64,000 nucleotides of DNA from positions 6,353 to 70,352 of the forward strand of contig JAFCCM010000004.1 in assembly GCA_017610225.1 (NCBI GenBank), given 5' to 3'. The position numbers and the translations under genes are program-made. Origin of the DNA: Candidatus Aenigmatarchaeota archaeon (GTDB lineage: Archaea; Aenigmatarchaeota; Aenigmatarchaeia; CG10238-14). The notes below the pieces were generated by a model that made no database searches, was not told where the DNA came from, and saw only the letters and a program-made list of their open reading frames with translations. Each line of letters starts with the position of its first letter. Positions within the stretch are counted from its first letter, which is position 1. Positions 40,912 through 50,097 of the stretch are shown piece by piece.

Positions 40912-41655
40912 TTATCCTAAACAGGTTAAACAAGGATTCTTTGAATCCTGAAAAGCCTTCTTCAAATTTTCATAATGAGGAACGATATTGCAACGTTCCA
41001 CCCATTCCCCTAACTCGTTCTTAATATAAAAAGTTCCATTCTTTTCTGTATCAGTTAAATCAGTCGTCCAATTCTTTTCTATGCCATGAAGCATTTCATG
41101 CTTATCTTTCTTGTTCTTACCCATCAATTGCTTATGGCTAAAAAATGAAGAAGCATACATAGAAAGAGAATTTCTTTCCCAATCTTTCATTCTCCACAGA
41201 TAGCAATTTAATACATCTTCTTTCGGAATATTAAATGCCCTAGCATCAAATGTAGCTGTCTTTGGTTCTTTATTAGGAAATTCGGCCCTAAAATATTGTT
41301 CCCAATCTCTATTGAAATATGCTGTAAATAAAGAAGCACTAACACTCAAAATCTTAGATAGATTATAATCAAACCATGGTTGAGTTTCAAGTTCTTTATA
41401 ATCCGTCAATAAAAAACTGATTTCATCAGATTGCAAATATACAGCTTCACAGCCGCTTATTTCTTTAGCGGTTATGTAAGCAGCACATTTGAAAGAATCG
41501 ATCAACGGTTTGCAAAAAGGTTTTTCGAGACCTCTTGTAAAGGTGTGAAAAGCGCGTCCGTCTAACCGAACAATAACAGGAACCTTTTTTACTAAGTAGC
41601 CCCTATTAACATTTTCGTAAGTCTTAATCCTTGTTCCCAATAAATCATTCTTCAT
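40912..41655 (-). CDS. Thg1-like tRNA guanylyltransferase
   Basis: 247 residues. The family adds nucleotides to RNA 5' ends in the 3'-to-5' direction. Motifs: VIVRLDGRAFHTFT (27-40, first metal Asp and HxxT-like loop) and QSDEISFLL near 75-83 (second acidic pair), then a LSVSASLFTAYFN helix. Full length for a bacterial Thg1-like protein. Such enzymes repair 5'-truncated tRNAs. With the RNA ligases and nucleotidyltransferase here it fits a tRNA-repair kit that could counter host anticodon or tRNA-cleaving nucleases. Confidence 0.9.
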   Translation of the reverse strand: MKNDLLGTRIKTYENVNRGYLVKKVPVIVRLDGRAFHTFTRGLEKPFCKPLIDSFKCAAYITAKEISGCEAVYLQSDEISFLLTDYKELETQPWFDYNLSKILSVSASLFTAYFNRDWEQYFRAEFPNKEPKTATFDARAFNIPKEDVLNCYLWRMKDWERNSLSMYASSFFSHKQLMGKNKKDKHEMLHGIEKNWTTDLTDTEKNGTFYIKNELGEWVERCNIVPHYENLKKAFQDSKNPCLTCLG

Positions 41656-41696
41656 AATAAAATTCCTTAATCTGGATTTATATAACTGCTATTATT

Positions 41697-42170
41697 TTAA
41701 TGCAAACTCATGCCAATTCTCATTTTCATCCATTCATTTTTTGTTCTCATTTTCATCCATGTAGTACAATTAAGATTAAAATACATGCCATGCCCGATTT
41801 TGAGTCCACCGAATTTTTTCCCACTCCAGATTCCGACTACCATTCCGTCACTGAAGAATACCTCTTTTTCAATTCCAGACTCATCTGCATTGAAATACGT
41901 CCAAGACCCAACCTCCCCAGAAATAGGAAGATTCTCAGACCACATAGAGTCTGGAGGACCAAGCAGTTTCATGACTTCTCTTCTAGAGATACCCAACTGA
42001 ACATCTTTTGGTTGTTCTATCTTCTCTTCTGCGTTAACTACTGGCTTAACTTCCTCAACAGTAAAACTACAACTGTTTAAGTTTAAAAACAATCCCATAA
42101 TACAAAACAATCCCATAATACAAAACAATATTACAATCCCATATATTCTATCTTTTATCCTTATTTTCAT
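41697..42170 (-). CDS. BamE/SmpA-like lipoprotein with repeats
   Basis: 157 residues. Signal helix containing a tandem duplicate (LFCIMGL twice) ends at ..LNSC, a possible lipidation site. The domain GISRREVMKLLGPPDSMW ... WTYFN ... VFFSDGMVVGIW follows the BamE/SmpA pattern. The C terminus has a second duplication (WMKMRTKNEWMKMRIG). Probably envelope-located. Confidence 0.7.
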   Translation of the reverse strand: MKIRIKDRIYGIVILFCIMGLFCIMGLFLNLNSCSFTVEEVKPVVNAEEKIEQPKDVQLGISRREVMKLLGPPDSMWSENLPISGEVGSWTYFNADESGIEKEVFFSDGMVVGIWSGKKFGGLKIGHGMYFNLNCTTWMKMRTKNEWMKMRIGMSLH

Positions 42171-42222
42171 CTTTTCTCCTTTATTCTATTTCCTAATATG
42201 TCTGCCATTTTTTCATCCTTTC

Positions 42223-43629
42223 CTAAAATCCTGCGTATATCTCTTCAAGCTTTTTTAATTCACAATATTCTTCTATATCTACCATTTCTTCATCTCTACA
42301 GAAAGAACTGGGACCAAATTTTCTTTCTACAGCATCAAAATATGCTGAAAATTTTCCTTCCTCCGTATGAAACAGCCATGATGGAATATTTAATTCTTTC
42401 AATACATCTTCATATTTAGAAGCTAATACAGTATCTATACTAACATATGGTAAATCTCCTTTTATAGACAACTCTTTCATAATTGTAAACATTTTATTTT
42501 CATTATCTTGGTACTCTTTTGTTTTCACTCCCCTCCCTTTTTCCTTAAAACCAAGAAGAGTTACTCTTATAGCTCTATTATTTGCTTCTCTTAAAACAGA
42601 AGAAAAATTCCATTCATCCATTATAGCAGGAATAATCTGTATACTAGCTTTATTCCTGTCTATACCATTATATTCCAATAAATAACCAAGTCTCTGTACA
42701 TCTGCAACGCTAAAAGCAGAGAAAGCAAATGAACCTATATATTCAATAATTTTAGGCCATTTACGATTATCCATAAGCCAACTTATATCTTTTGTCGAAA
42801 AGTTTGGAATTATTCCCTCTCGCCTAAGCGATATTAGATAGTCAATAAAATTAGGATGGGACAAAGGTTCTCCGCCGCCAAGAGCTACTTCAAAAATTTG
42901 CATTTCAGACAACATTTTTGCCAAAGAATATGGATTCATCTCAGAATGTTTTCCATCAGCGCTTGAGTCTTGATAACAAAAATTACAATTTTGAGTACAG
43001 AAATTAGTTATTTTTACATCCATTAATTCTGGCAAAGTTGACTTGCTTGGATTTTCTGAAGTTTGAGGAGACTCAAAACTGAATCTTATTTTTGTTCCAT
43101 CTGATTGATTAAATAAAACCCAATATTCATATTTTTTATCATATCGACAAACCCAATTTTCAGTATGATTTTCTCTTGGTATTTGCAATTTGAATTCAGT
43201 ATCATCAGCAAGAGGATGATTCTTTTCATCATTGTCATTACCACCCAAAATTACAAGATTATTTTGTAATATGAATTTTTTCAATTCTTGAAAAAAGGTT
43301 TTATCTGGAAATTTACTACCATATTTTCTTGGCAAAGTTAACATGCTCTGGTGATCTATATACATACTATCAAAAGAGAATTCGTTCTTGCTGGTGCTCT
43401 TTGATATCCAGTCTTTCAATATGGAAGAAAATATTTCATTCGGAGCATCTATTGAATTTCTCAATAGACATGCCAAATACAATTCTTTACTTTTTTTTGA
43501 AGCTGAAATAAAATTCTGCCAACCAAAACCATCTTCTGTAAGATAATCCGATTGCCCTGGCAAGAAAATCATGCTATGTGTACTAGAACTGTTCGTAGCA
43601 AACCCGAATCTTATATTATGTATTTTCAT
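42223..43629 (-). CDS. Radical SAM protein
   Basis: 468 residues. N-terminal tag RFGFATNSSSTHSM, about 190 residues of unknown domain, then a radical SAM core: CTQNCNFCYQ (CX3CX2C for the 4Fe-4S cluster) near 210, GGGEPLSHPNF near 250, and a TIM-barrel remainder. C terminus CRDEEMVDIEEYC may hold a second cluster or SPASM-like part. Likely modifies a peptide, protein or nucleotide; the target is unknown. Confidence 0.85.
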   Translation of the reverse strand: MKIHNIRFGFATNSSSTHSMIFLPGQSDYLTEDGFGWQNFISASKKSKELYLACLLRNSIDAPNEIFSSILKDWISKSTSKNEFSFDSMYIDHQSMLTLPRKYGSKFPDKTFFQELKKFILQNNLVILGGNDNDEKNHPLADDTEFKLQIPRENHTENWVCRYDKKYEYWVLFNQSDGTKIRFSFESPQTSENPSKSTLPELMDVKITNFCTQNCNFCYQDSSADGKHSEMNPYSLAKMLSEMQIFEVALGGGEPLSHPNFIDYLISLRREGIIPNFSTKDISWLMDNRKWPKIIEYIGSFAFSAFSVADVQRLGYLLEYNGIDRNKASIQIIPAIMDEWNFSSVLREANNRAIRVTLLGFKEKGRGVKTKEYQDNENKMFTIMKELSIKGDLPYVSIDTVLASKYEDVLKELNIPSWLFHTEEGKFSAYFDAVERKFGPSSFCRDEEMVDIEEYCELKKLEEIYAGF

Positions 43630-43655
43630 TTTTAATTCTTCCTTTAACTATTTTT

Positions 43656-44048
43656 TCAGCCTTCTTTGTCTTTTTTACTAAAATCTATTTCAATTTGACC
43701 TTCTGGCAACTTTCCCATCTCTCCGTCTATAGCTTTTTTGATAGCTTCATATTTATCCCACATTCTTTCAGCATCGTCCTTATCAAGATATCCCATAGAA
43801 AGAAATGAAGGATACCCATTGCAACTAGATGGACAAGCATCGCTCATATTAGCATAAAATAAGAAAACGCCATGTTCTTGCATTTCATCAATTTGTTCTT
43901 GTTTCATAAAAACCAAAGGCATGAAAATCAAATGCAACATATTTTCATATCCTTTTTCTATTTGCGCACTAGTAAATATTTCTCTTTTATAAACTCCAAG
44001 AGCAAGATCTTTAATTTCTCTATCTGTTCTTTTGGGATATTTACTCAT
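43656..44048 (-). CDS. Unknown 130-residue protein
   Basis: Start MSKYPKRTDREIKDLA at 44048, following GGATGATAACT. Contains ACPSSCNGYPSF. Immediately upstream of the radical SAM gene and could be its partner. Not recognised. Confidence 0.6.
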   Translation of the reverse strand: MSKYPKRTDREIKDLALGVYKREIFTSAQIEKGYENMLHLIFMPLVFMKQEQIDEMQEHGVFLFYANMSDACPSSCNGYPSFLSMGYLDKDDAERMWDKYEAIKKAIDGEMGKLPEGQIEIDFSKKDKEG

Positions 44049-44457
44049 AGTTATCATCCAATCCTAAAATAACCCTCATAGCTTCTATAGGGATTCCAAA
44101 CATTTCGCTAACTCTGTTCATGCATTCATCACACATAGTATAATTTTTTACATCAAAAATACCAATAAATTCAAATACTTCTTCTTCACAAAACGTTTTA
44201 ATTCCACTCTCATCACAAAAATGTACAATTCCATTTTCTGTTATACATAATGTTAAAAAAGTTGCAGGATTAGAATTTTTTCTTTTAATCGTTTTTACAT
44301 TTCGATTTATTAACCCCAAAACAAATTCCCATTCTGTATCTATAGATTCTTTTAAACAACTATAGCATGTAAAAAATATATTCCCTTTTTCATCTACCGA
44401 AGAATCAATCTCAGATAAAATATTTTCATTTTTACAAAATGGGCATTTAATTTTCAT
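44041..44457 (-). CDS. Multi-zinc-knuckle protein
   Basis: 138 residues with CPFCKN (5-10), CYSC (about 31-34) and CDEC near 109-112. The first two pairs make a zinc ribbon; the C-terminal part is a separate helical region with GIPIEAMRVILGL. Unknown role. Confidence 0.65.
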   Translation of the reverse strand: MKIKCPFCKNENILSEIDSSVDEKGNIFFTCYSCLKESIDTEWEFVLGLINRNVKTIKRKNSNPATFLTLCITENGIVHFCDESGIKTFCEEEVFEFIGIFDVKNYTMCDECMNRVSEMFGIPIEAMRVILGLDDNYE

Positions 44458-44466
44458 ATTATTTCC

Positions 44467-44643
44467 TTACGGGCAATATTTTTTGTTTTTTATAACTGTT
44501 TTTTTTCGTCTATGTCTATTGGGACATCGTTTTGTAACATATGCTTCAGTACCACTAATTAAAACTTCCTCCTGCATCTTCGTACCGCAAGATAAGCATT
44601 TCCCAGTAAAAAAACGATAAATATATAAAAATGGTTTAAACAT
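44467..44643 (-). CDS. Small zinc-ribbon protein
   Basis: 58 residues from MFKPFLYIYRFFTGK, chosen because TAGGAATAAA precedes ATG 44643; a longer frame opens at 44709. CLSCGTK and a later C (RCPNRH) could bind zinc. C terminus very basic. Follows rIIB. Confidence 0.5.
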   Translation of the reverse strand: MFKPFLYIYRFFTGKCLSCGTKMQEEVLISGTEAYVTKRCPNRHRRKKTVIKNKKYCP

Positions 44644-44726
44644 TTTATTCCTATTAACCAAATAATGGACTGTTCCCTCCATGAAACAATCCATTATTAG
44701 CTTTAGCATCTATATTATTTTAATTC

Positions 44727-45950
44727 TTAACTGATTTCAAGAATACCATCCTTATAAAATAGGTCATATTCATTATCTTCGCCCATGCTGGCATCCTTAA
44801 GTAAAGAATTAGAAATCCTAATATTCCCACTCTTGTCTACCGTATAAACAGAATATTCTGATACAGAAACAGGAACATTCCTCTTATAGCCAGTAACCTT
44901 GACAGACGAAAGTTCTGCCCATGCAAATACCTTGTCTCCTGCAAAAAGATGCATTCCGGTATTTACAATAGAGCTTGGAACACAAACTCTACCTCTACTG
45001 TCTTTATTTACGGTAGCCTCCTTGGAAGCAAGCAACTTTTCGCAATCTTCGCAAATTCCATCGGTAATTTCTGCTTCTGGGAAATAAAATCCGCATTCAG
45101 AGCAAACTAATGTCTCTTCATCATCCAAATCACCTTCTTCATCTTCGATGCAGTCATCTTCATAGTCAGCTTCATTATAATCTTCTTCATCAACAATATC
45201 ATCAATATCAGTATTTTCTGCTATATAATCATATAATGGTTCCACTCTTTCTCCACCACATTGCTTTATAACTTCATATTCACATACTCTCATTTTTTCA
45301 TTATTATAATCAACAGGAACTGCAACAACATTCATCGGATTTACTTTAACTTCAACAAGAATACCATTAGGATAAAAACCATTAGCATAATTGTATGCAG
45401 CTACATGCAAACCACTGGAACAAGTTACATTTCTATCTGCATCAACTTGATCCCTATCCATTTTCACAATAGAACCAACACTATTATCAAAAATTTCACT
45501 ATTTACATCTTTCCAATTTTCCGTAATACGCTTATAACAAACAAAACAACCATCAGCAGTTAAAGGAATTCCATTATGTTCCAAAAACCCATAAAGGTCT
45601 TTACAAGACTCTTTCGAAGGATTTTTCTTCAAATTTTCCCAAAACTTGATAAGCGGTTCATAAGGTAAATCCGCATCAACAAATTGCAGTACTCTATTAC
45701 TTAAAACAACTGGCAAGGGTTCGCCATCTAAGACAATAACACCGTTTTCAAGGAAAAATCTTCCGCTAGTATGCTTCTTTAAACGAGTAGATACATTGAT
45801 CATTTCTACGGCTTCATCAGTTTTCTTTTGAAGAAGTAATTCCTTAATTTTTCTGCAATAAGGATTTATAGCATCAATCGGAACAAGACAATCGGAAAAG
45901 ATAATTACCACAGAGTTGTCAGTCATTAAAAAGCTTTGATAGTCCTTCAT
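44727..45950 (-). CDS. rIIB: rIIB-like protein
   Basis: 407 residues. The rIIB core is at about 85-235: LPYEPLIKFWENLKKNPSKE, GFLEHNGIPLTADGCFVCYK, SVGSIVKMDRDQVD and GLHVAAYNYAN. An acidic linker (about 245-285) leads to a CSECG...CEDC zinc ribbon and a C-terminal domain that in the T4 protein is absent. Partner of the rIIA gene just upstream. In T4, rIIAB counter host exclusion. Its own promoter lies at 45995-46022. Confidence 0.88.
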   Translation of the reverse strand: MKDYQSFLMTDNSVVIIFSDCLVPIDAINPYCRKIKELLLQKKTDEAVEMINVSTRLKKHTSGRFFLENGVIVLDGEPLPVVLSNRVLQFVDADLPYEPLIKFWENLKKNPSKESCKDLYGFLEHNGIPLTADGCFVCYKRITENWKDVNSEIFDNSVGSIVKMDRDQVDADRNVTCSSGLHVAAYNYANGFYPNGILVEVKVNPMNVVAVPVDYNNEKMRVCEYEVIKQCGGERVEPLYDYIAENTDIDDIVDEEDYNEADYEDDCIEDEEGDLDDEETLVCSECGFYFPEAEITDGICEDCEKLLASKEATVNKDSRGRVCVPSSIVNTGMHLFAGDKVFAWAELSSVKVTGYKRNVPVSVSEYSVYTVDKSGNIRISNSLLKDASMGEDNEYDLFYKDGILEIS

Positions 45951-45994
45951 TTGTTTCTCCTTTTCAAAAAGTTGATTTTATTTCGTTCTATCCT

Positions 45995-46022
45995 ATTATA
46001 CTTTACTCTTCTACTTTTGCAA
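45995..46022 (-). promoter_or_regulatory. Phage promoter
   Basis: Perfect TTGCAA (46017-46022), 16-base spacer, TATAAT (45995-46000); overlaps the last codons of rIIA and drives rIIB. Confidence 0.8.
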
Positions 46023-49000
46023 CTTCTTTTTCCAGATTTTTTTCAACTGCATTAATGTAGAAAACAACATTATCTGCGGGAACACTTCTAACATAACTAC
46101 TCAAATGTATAAGAAGGGGATATCTTTTTCTAAATTCTTTTGATAGATCAATAATATCAGATTGTTCTATTTCATCATTTGAAAATATCTTTTCTCCTAT
46201 AATACCACAAAGATTTCTCACTTCTGTAACAGAAACTTTAGCTTCGTTCAATATATTACTTCTTTCCATATATTTATGAATAGTACTTTCCTTATTTTCA
46301 ATCTTATCCAAAATCTTTTTATTAACTATAAATTCATACAGATAACTATAAGATTTATGAATTAAATCATCACCATAATTAAAATATTCCTTTCCATATA
46401 ACTGAAAATTCTTATCTTCTCTTAATTTATCAATTTTGTTTTTGATCCATATCCTAAGAGGAACCCAGTTATCACCAAGCTTCTTGATATATCTTTCAGG
46501 AATACCATAAATATCAATATTATATTTCTTAGCGATATCACTCAAAGTCCATAGATTACAATATTCTTTTTTGGTTTTTTCATCAATAGCCTTTCTATAG
46601 CTCAAGGCAACGTAAACTCCGCTATCTTCAGCTAAATCAATATCTTCCGCATCTTCCCATGACCTGTATGAATCAAGCAATTTTGCTTTAACGATTGTTC
46701 GTCTTGTCCTTCCAGAAAGAATTGGAAGATTTTTCATTTTAACCACATCAGATAGATTCCCACTAGATAACTGATCGATATAAAATTTATCATTCAATTC
46801 TTTCAACTCTTTGACATCCGTAGTCAAGAACTTAATAACTTGGACTTCGGAAATATCTGGATTTTCCTTAAACAATGTAGCGATTCTACCCCTACTTGGT
46901 CTTACGGATTCAGTATTATCGATATACAATACTGTTTTTGTAGTAAAAAACAAATATCCGCCTTTCTTTACCTTTGGTTCAAATCCATTTTTCCTTATAC
47001 AAAGAAAATAATCTACCTTATCCTTCGGCATAGCGAAATTTGAACTTTCATCACTGATTTTAATACCTTTGTATTCAACTTCCTTGACAAAAGAACCTAA
47101 ATTACTTTTACGAAATTCTTTCCATTTGGATAAAGCAGACCAAAGATTAGGGCACTTACTGATTTCATTTTTAGTAATCTCTTCCATATCTTTAAGAATT
47201 TCTGACAGATATTTTCCTACAGATTTTTTATTTTTTTCATTATTTTCAAGATTTTCCCTATTAGCGGTAAGTTGCAAATCACCAATTTTGAAATAAATCC
47301 TTACTGGAGATTCAAATAATTTTCTATACAATTTATAGCTCTTATCAGAAGTATTGGTATCAATAAAATCTTCGCTAATACTGTAGGGAATACCATCAAC
47401 CAAAGCCTTCATATGGTTATCTTCATAATTATAATAATTATTATCGTAAGCTTCAAGAATCCAACCATCCCCAGAAAGAATTACTTCTTTGTTTTTCCAA
47501 GAAAAATTATCGCATCCCAAAATGGTAGGCTTTGTATTCCAATATTGAGCGGTTTTCTGAACCCACAAACTGAAACTACCATGGTCATCTCTACGAGCAT
47601 CAATAATAATCTGCGTTCCCTGCAATTCCTCAGTAACTCCAGAAGAAACAAGAGAAAGCTTTCCAATTCTTGATTCGTCTATATGAGCTACATACTGTCT
47701 ACGAACCATACAATTCTCATGAATTTCCCCCTGCTTATCTTTGTAGATATCTTGGGGAGTTATAGAAACAATACAAAACGTATCGGTATAAGCAAAAGGA
47801 GATTTTGCCCCCAAGCCAAATCCTCCGGTTTGAGTATTATCATCCCGTTTGGTAGAATTGTGAACAATTATTCCATCAGCTATAAAATTGTGAAATTCAT
47901 TATCTATTTCAATGTCAAAAACATCTTCTGTATTTTCTTCTTTGATATCAATAATATATTCATAACTTATATTAGAAGAAAACTTTTTATTCATAGAAAA
48001 TGTTAACATATATGAATCATGTCTTGCAATAATTTCTCGCCCATTAACTATATTTGTTTTTTTTCTATCATTTTTACCTCTTTTTCTTATATTCCCGCTT
48101 CTATACCCAAGAGAATCAACCAAACTCTTAAAATCATAAGACATTTCTTTATTAGAAATTTCAAAATGATATAATGGATTATTTTGATTAGTTTTCCAAC
48201 CATCAGCATCTATAAAACCTTTCAAAAAAGCAAGTCGATTTTTTTGAGTTAACCCAAAAACCCATGATGGAATCCTTTTATTATTAAAACCATCTATCCA
48301 CCCTAAATCAGACAATAACTGAGATAAAATAACAGAGTTAATTTTTACTTGAGTATACTTATTATCTTTAGTATTTTTGATATCAAGATATTCCAATCCA
48401 AGATTATTAACACATTCTTTATAATAAGAATTTATAACGTCATACTCTGAAGTCGCAAAACTAACACTATATTTTATTCCCTTATATTCATTCCCTCTCC
48501 ATCCATCACCGAGTAAAAAACCAAAAAATCTACAAAACCAATCTGGTATTTTATCTGTGAGATTAATTAACTTTCTAGGAGCATTCGTCAAAGTTACAGC
48601 ATAGTCATTGATTGATTTGAGTAGTACTTGAGAAAAATTAGTTATTATCGATGATCCAGACTCTGTGCATAAAACAATTTGATCTGTATGTATCCTATCT
48701 AAACACTGTCTTTTATATTTTTTTTCGAATTTATATCTTTTACATACCAAATCTTCAACTTTTTTATATTCATATTTTTTTATTTTTTTATTAAAACAAA
48801 GAATAGGATGATTAGCTGTAGCAATTATTTCACGATGTAGAGTTTTGATCTTGTAGCATTTTTTCTTACCATTAGAATAAGTATTTTTTACAGTTCCAAT
48901 AACAATCTTACAATTAGCATAATCATAAGAATAAACCCTATCTCCAACCTTTATATTTTTAATTTGCTTATAACTATCTGGTCCCCATACCATGGATTTG

Positions 49001-49317
49001 CCAGCGATACAATTGCCGTATTGAATGAATACATTAGACATACGATCTGGAGTAATTCCAGGTCCAAAGTCTTTTACATAAAAATTTGAATCGCATTGGC
49101 TAGGAAGCTTGACTTCGATAGGTAAGTCATTCTTGCCGACTTCTCTGTGGGCATCCCTAGCATTGCTCATAATCTCTTGGCAAATTGTGCGTATTGGGTT
49201 CGTATACATCTTGTTCCTTAAAATGTCCATAATAAGGGCAAGATTACCAATGCTAAAATTCTCTTCCTCAAATTCCTCAGAACGAACAACATTAACAATT
49301 GGCAAATCTAGTTTCAT
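46003..49317 (-). CDS. rIIA: rIIA-like GHKL ATPase with intein
   Basis: 1104 residues. Extein: GHKL ATPase with EIMSNARDA (48-56, N box), VKDFGPGI (81-88, G1) and, after the intein, TQTGGFGLGAKSPFAYTD (G2/lid). The rest is a transducer-like region and a long helical C terminus as in rIIA. The spliced extein is about 719 residues, close to other rIIA proteins. An intein of 385 residues interrupts between FIQYGN and STKRDD. rIIA acts with rIIB in lysis timing and exclusion defence. Promoter at 49348-49375. Confidence 0.9.
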   Translation of the reverse strand: MKLDLPIVNVVRSEEFEEENFSIGNLALIMDILRNKMYTNPIRTICQEIMSNARDAHREVGKNDLPIEVKLPSQCDSNFYVKDFGPGITPDRMSNVFIQYGNCIAGKSMVWGPDSYKQIKNIKVGDRVYSYDYANCKIVIGTVKNTYSNGKKKCYKIKTLHREIIATANHPILCFNKKIKKYEYKKVEDLVCKRYKFEKKYKRQCLDRIHTDQIVLCTESGSSIITNFSQVLLKSINDYAVTLTNAPRKLINLTDKIPDWFCRFFGFLLGDGWRGNEYKGIKYSVSFATSEYDVINSYYKECVNNLGLEYLDIKNTKDNKYTQVKINSVILSQLLSDLGWIDGFNNKRIPSWVFGLTQKNRLAFLKGFIDADGWKTNQNNPLYHFEISNKEMSYDFKSLVDSLGYRSGNIRKRGKNDRKKTNIVNGREIIARHDSYMLTFSMNKKFSSNISYEYIIDIKEENTEDVFDIEIDNEFHNFIADGIIVHNSTKRDDNTQTGGFGLGAKSPFAYTDTFCIVSITPQDIYKDKQGEIHENCMVRRQYVAHIDESRIGKLSLVSSGVTEELQGTQIIIDARRDDHGSFSLWVQKTAQYWNTKPTILGCDNFSWKNKEVILSGDGWILEAYDNNYYNYEDNHMKALVDGIPYSISEDFIDTNTSDKSYKLYRKLFESPVRIYFKIGDLQLTANRENLENNEKNKKSVGKYLSEILKDMEEITKNEISKCPNLWSALSKWKEFRKSNLGSFVKEVEYKGIKISDESSNFAMPKDKVDYFLCIRKNGFEPKVKKGGYLFFTTKTVLYIDNTESVRPSRGRIATLFKENPDISEVQVIKFLTTDVKELKELNDKFYIDQLSSGNLSDVVKMKNLPILSGRTRRTIVKAKLLDSYRSWEDAEDIDLAEDSGVYVALSYRKAIDEKTKKEYCNLWTLSDIAKKYNIDIYGIPERYIKKLGDNWVPLRIWIKNKIDKLREDKNFQLYGKEYFNYGDDLIHKSYSYLYEFIVNKKILDKIENKESTIHKYMERSNILNEAKVSVTEVRNLCGIIGEKIFSNDEIEQSDIIDLSKEFRKRYPLLIHLSSYVRSVPADNVVFYINAVEKNLEKEVAKVEE
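47857..49011 (-). mobile_element. Intein with LAGLIDADG endonuclease in rIIA
   Basis: Residues 103-487 of the precursor. Starts with Cys (CIAGKSMVWG), has block B TANHPI, two LAGLIDADG-type helices (FGFLLGDGW and LKGFIDADGW), block F/G FHNFIADGIIVHN, and is followed by Ser. All splicing residues (Cys1, HN, Ser+1) are present, so splicing and homing are expected. It sits in the ATP-lid of the GHKL domain. Confidence 0.92.
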
Positions 49318-49347
49318 CGCTTTACCTTTCTATTTTTAGTTCAACTC

Positions 49348-49375
49348 ATTATACTGCGTTTTCTCTGAAAGGAAA
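49348..49375 (-). promoter_or_regulatory. Phage promoter, weak -35
   Basis: TATAAT (49348-49353) with TTTCCT at the -35 place (49370-49375), 16-base spacer; 31 bases before the rIIA start. Confidence 0.55.
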
Positions 49376-49383
49376 CTTTTTCT

Positions 49384-49659
49384 TCAGTTTTCCAGGTGTG
49401 ATTTTAATCTTTCTGCCGCTTCTCTACCATATTCTGTATTCGGATAATATTTTACCCACCATTTATCCGTATCTTCTCTAGAACCTTTTAACCTTTTAAC
49501 CCCAATCATCGGATCGTTATGAGAGTCATCAACAACCTTTACAAGCTGCATCGCTATCTGCATAGCAACACGGCCAGGAATGCCCTCAATAATCAATTCA
49601 TTCATTATAGCATGGGCTAATTTTTCTTCTGGCGAATCAGTCTTTATTGGAAAATTCAT
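49384..49659 (-). CDS. Unknown 91-residue protein
   Basis: Helical, with IEGIPGRVAMQIAMQLVKVV and a WWVKYYPNTEYGREAAERL tail. Ends just before the rIIA promoter. Unrecognised. Confidence 0.6.
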   Translation of the reverse strand: MNFPIKTDSPEEKLAHAIMNELIIEGIPGRVAMQIAMQLVKVVDDSHNDPMIGVKRLKGSREDTDKWWVKYYPNTEYGREAAERLKSHLEN

Positions 49660-49661
49660 AA

Positions 49662-49931
49662 TTATTTATCCCAATTTACATCGAATCCTATGATCTGTCC
49701 CATTTCCGGTTCTTTGAAACCATGTTTTTCTACAAGAATTTCTTCTAACTTTGATTTTTTATCTTTAAAAATATCATCATAAACCTCATCCGGATATTCA
49801 TCGTCAAGTTTTTTTGTTATAGATTTGCAAAGAACTTCAAACTTTTCTTGTGTTATATTCTCTGGTCCAAATAAAATATCTTCATCCGAATATTCAAATT
49901 CATTTGCATCTATTATACAAAATATTTTCAT
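49662..49931 (-). CDS. Small protein, paralog of 50098-50370
   Basis: 89 residues. Shares MxxFCI..., (F)xxLCxSI, and LEExLxEKHGFxxPE with 50098-50370. A small strand-helix protein present in two copies with a 51-residue gene between. Function unknown. Confidence 0.65.
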   Translation of the reverse strand: MKIFCIIDANEFEYSDEDILFGPENITQEKFEVLCKSITKKLDDEYPDEVYDDIFKDKKSKLEEILVEKHGFKEPEMGQIIGFDVNWDK

Positions 49932-50083
49932 TTAATTAATCCTTTCAATCTTTGTATCTCATTATCTAATGCAATAATCAATTTATTTTGTTCTGATAAT
50001 GGAGAATCTGTAGCATTATCCGGTAAAATTATTACATAAACATAATCTTCACCAGGCCATTCAATTGTTTTAACATTAGCCAT
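49928..50083 (-). CDS. 51-residue unknown protein
   Basis: MANVKTIEWPGEDYVYVIIL... with a short strand and a terminal helix (DNEIQRLKGLIK). Stop overlaps the next start (ATGA). Weak ribosome site. Confidence 0.5.
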   Translation of the reverse strand: MANVKTIEWPGEDYVYVIILPDNATDSPLSEQNKLIIALDNEIQRLKGLIK

Positions 50084-50097
50084 ATTATTTTCTTTTC

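Noticed and set aside
41700..42080. Long plus-strand frames opposite the BamE-like gene and similar antisense frames elsewhere
   Set aside because: They mirror well-supported minus-strand genes in AT-rich sequence and lack ribosome sites and family features.
42180..42222. 13-codon ORF before the BamE-like gene (MADILGNRIKEKR)
   Set aside because: Possible leader peptide with ribosome site and ATGA overlap, but nothing else supports it.
46003..49317. Group I intron instead of intein in rIIA
   Set aside because: The insert is in frame and carries all intein splice blocks, so it is protein-level.
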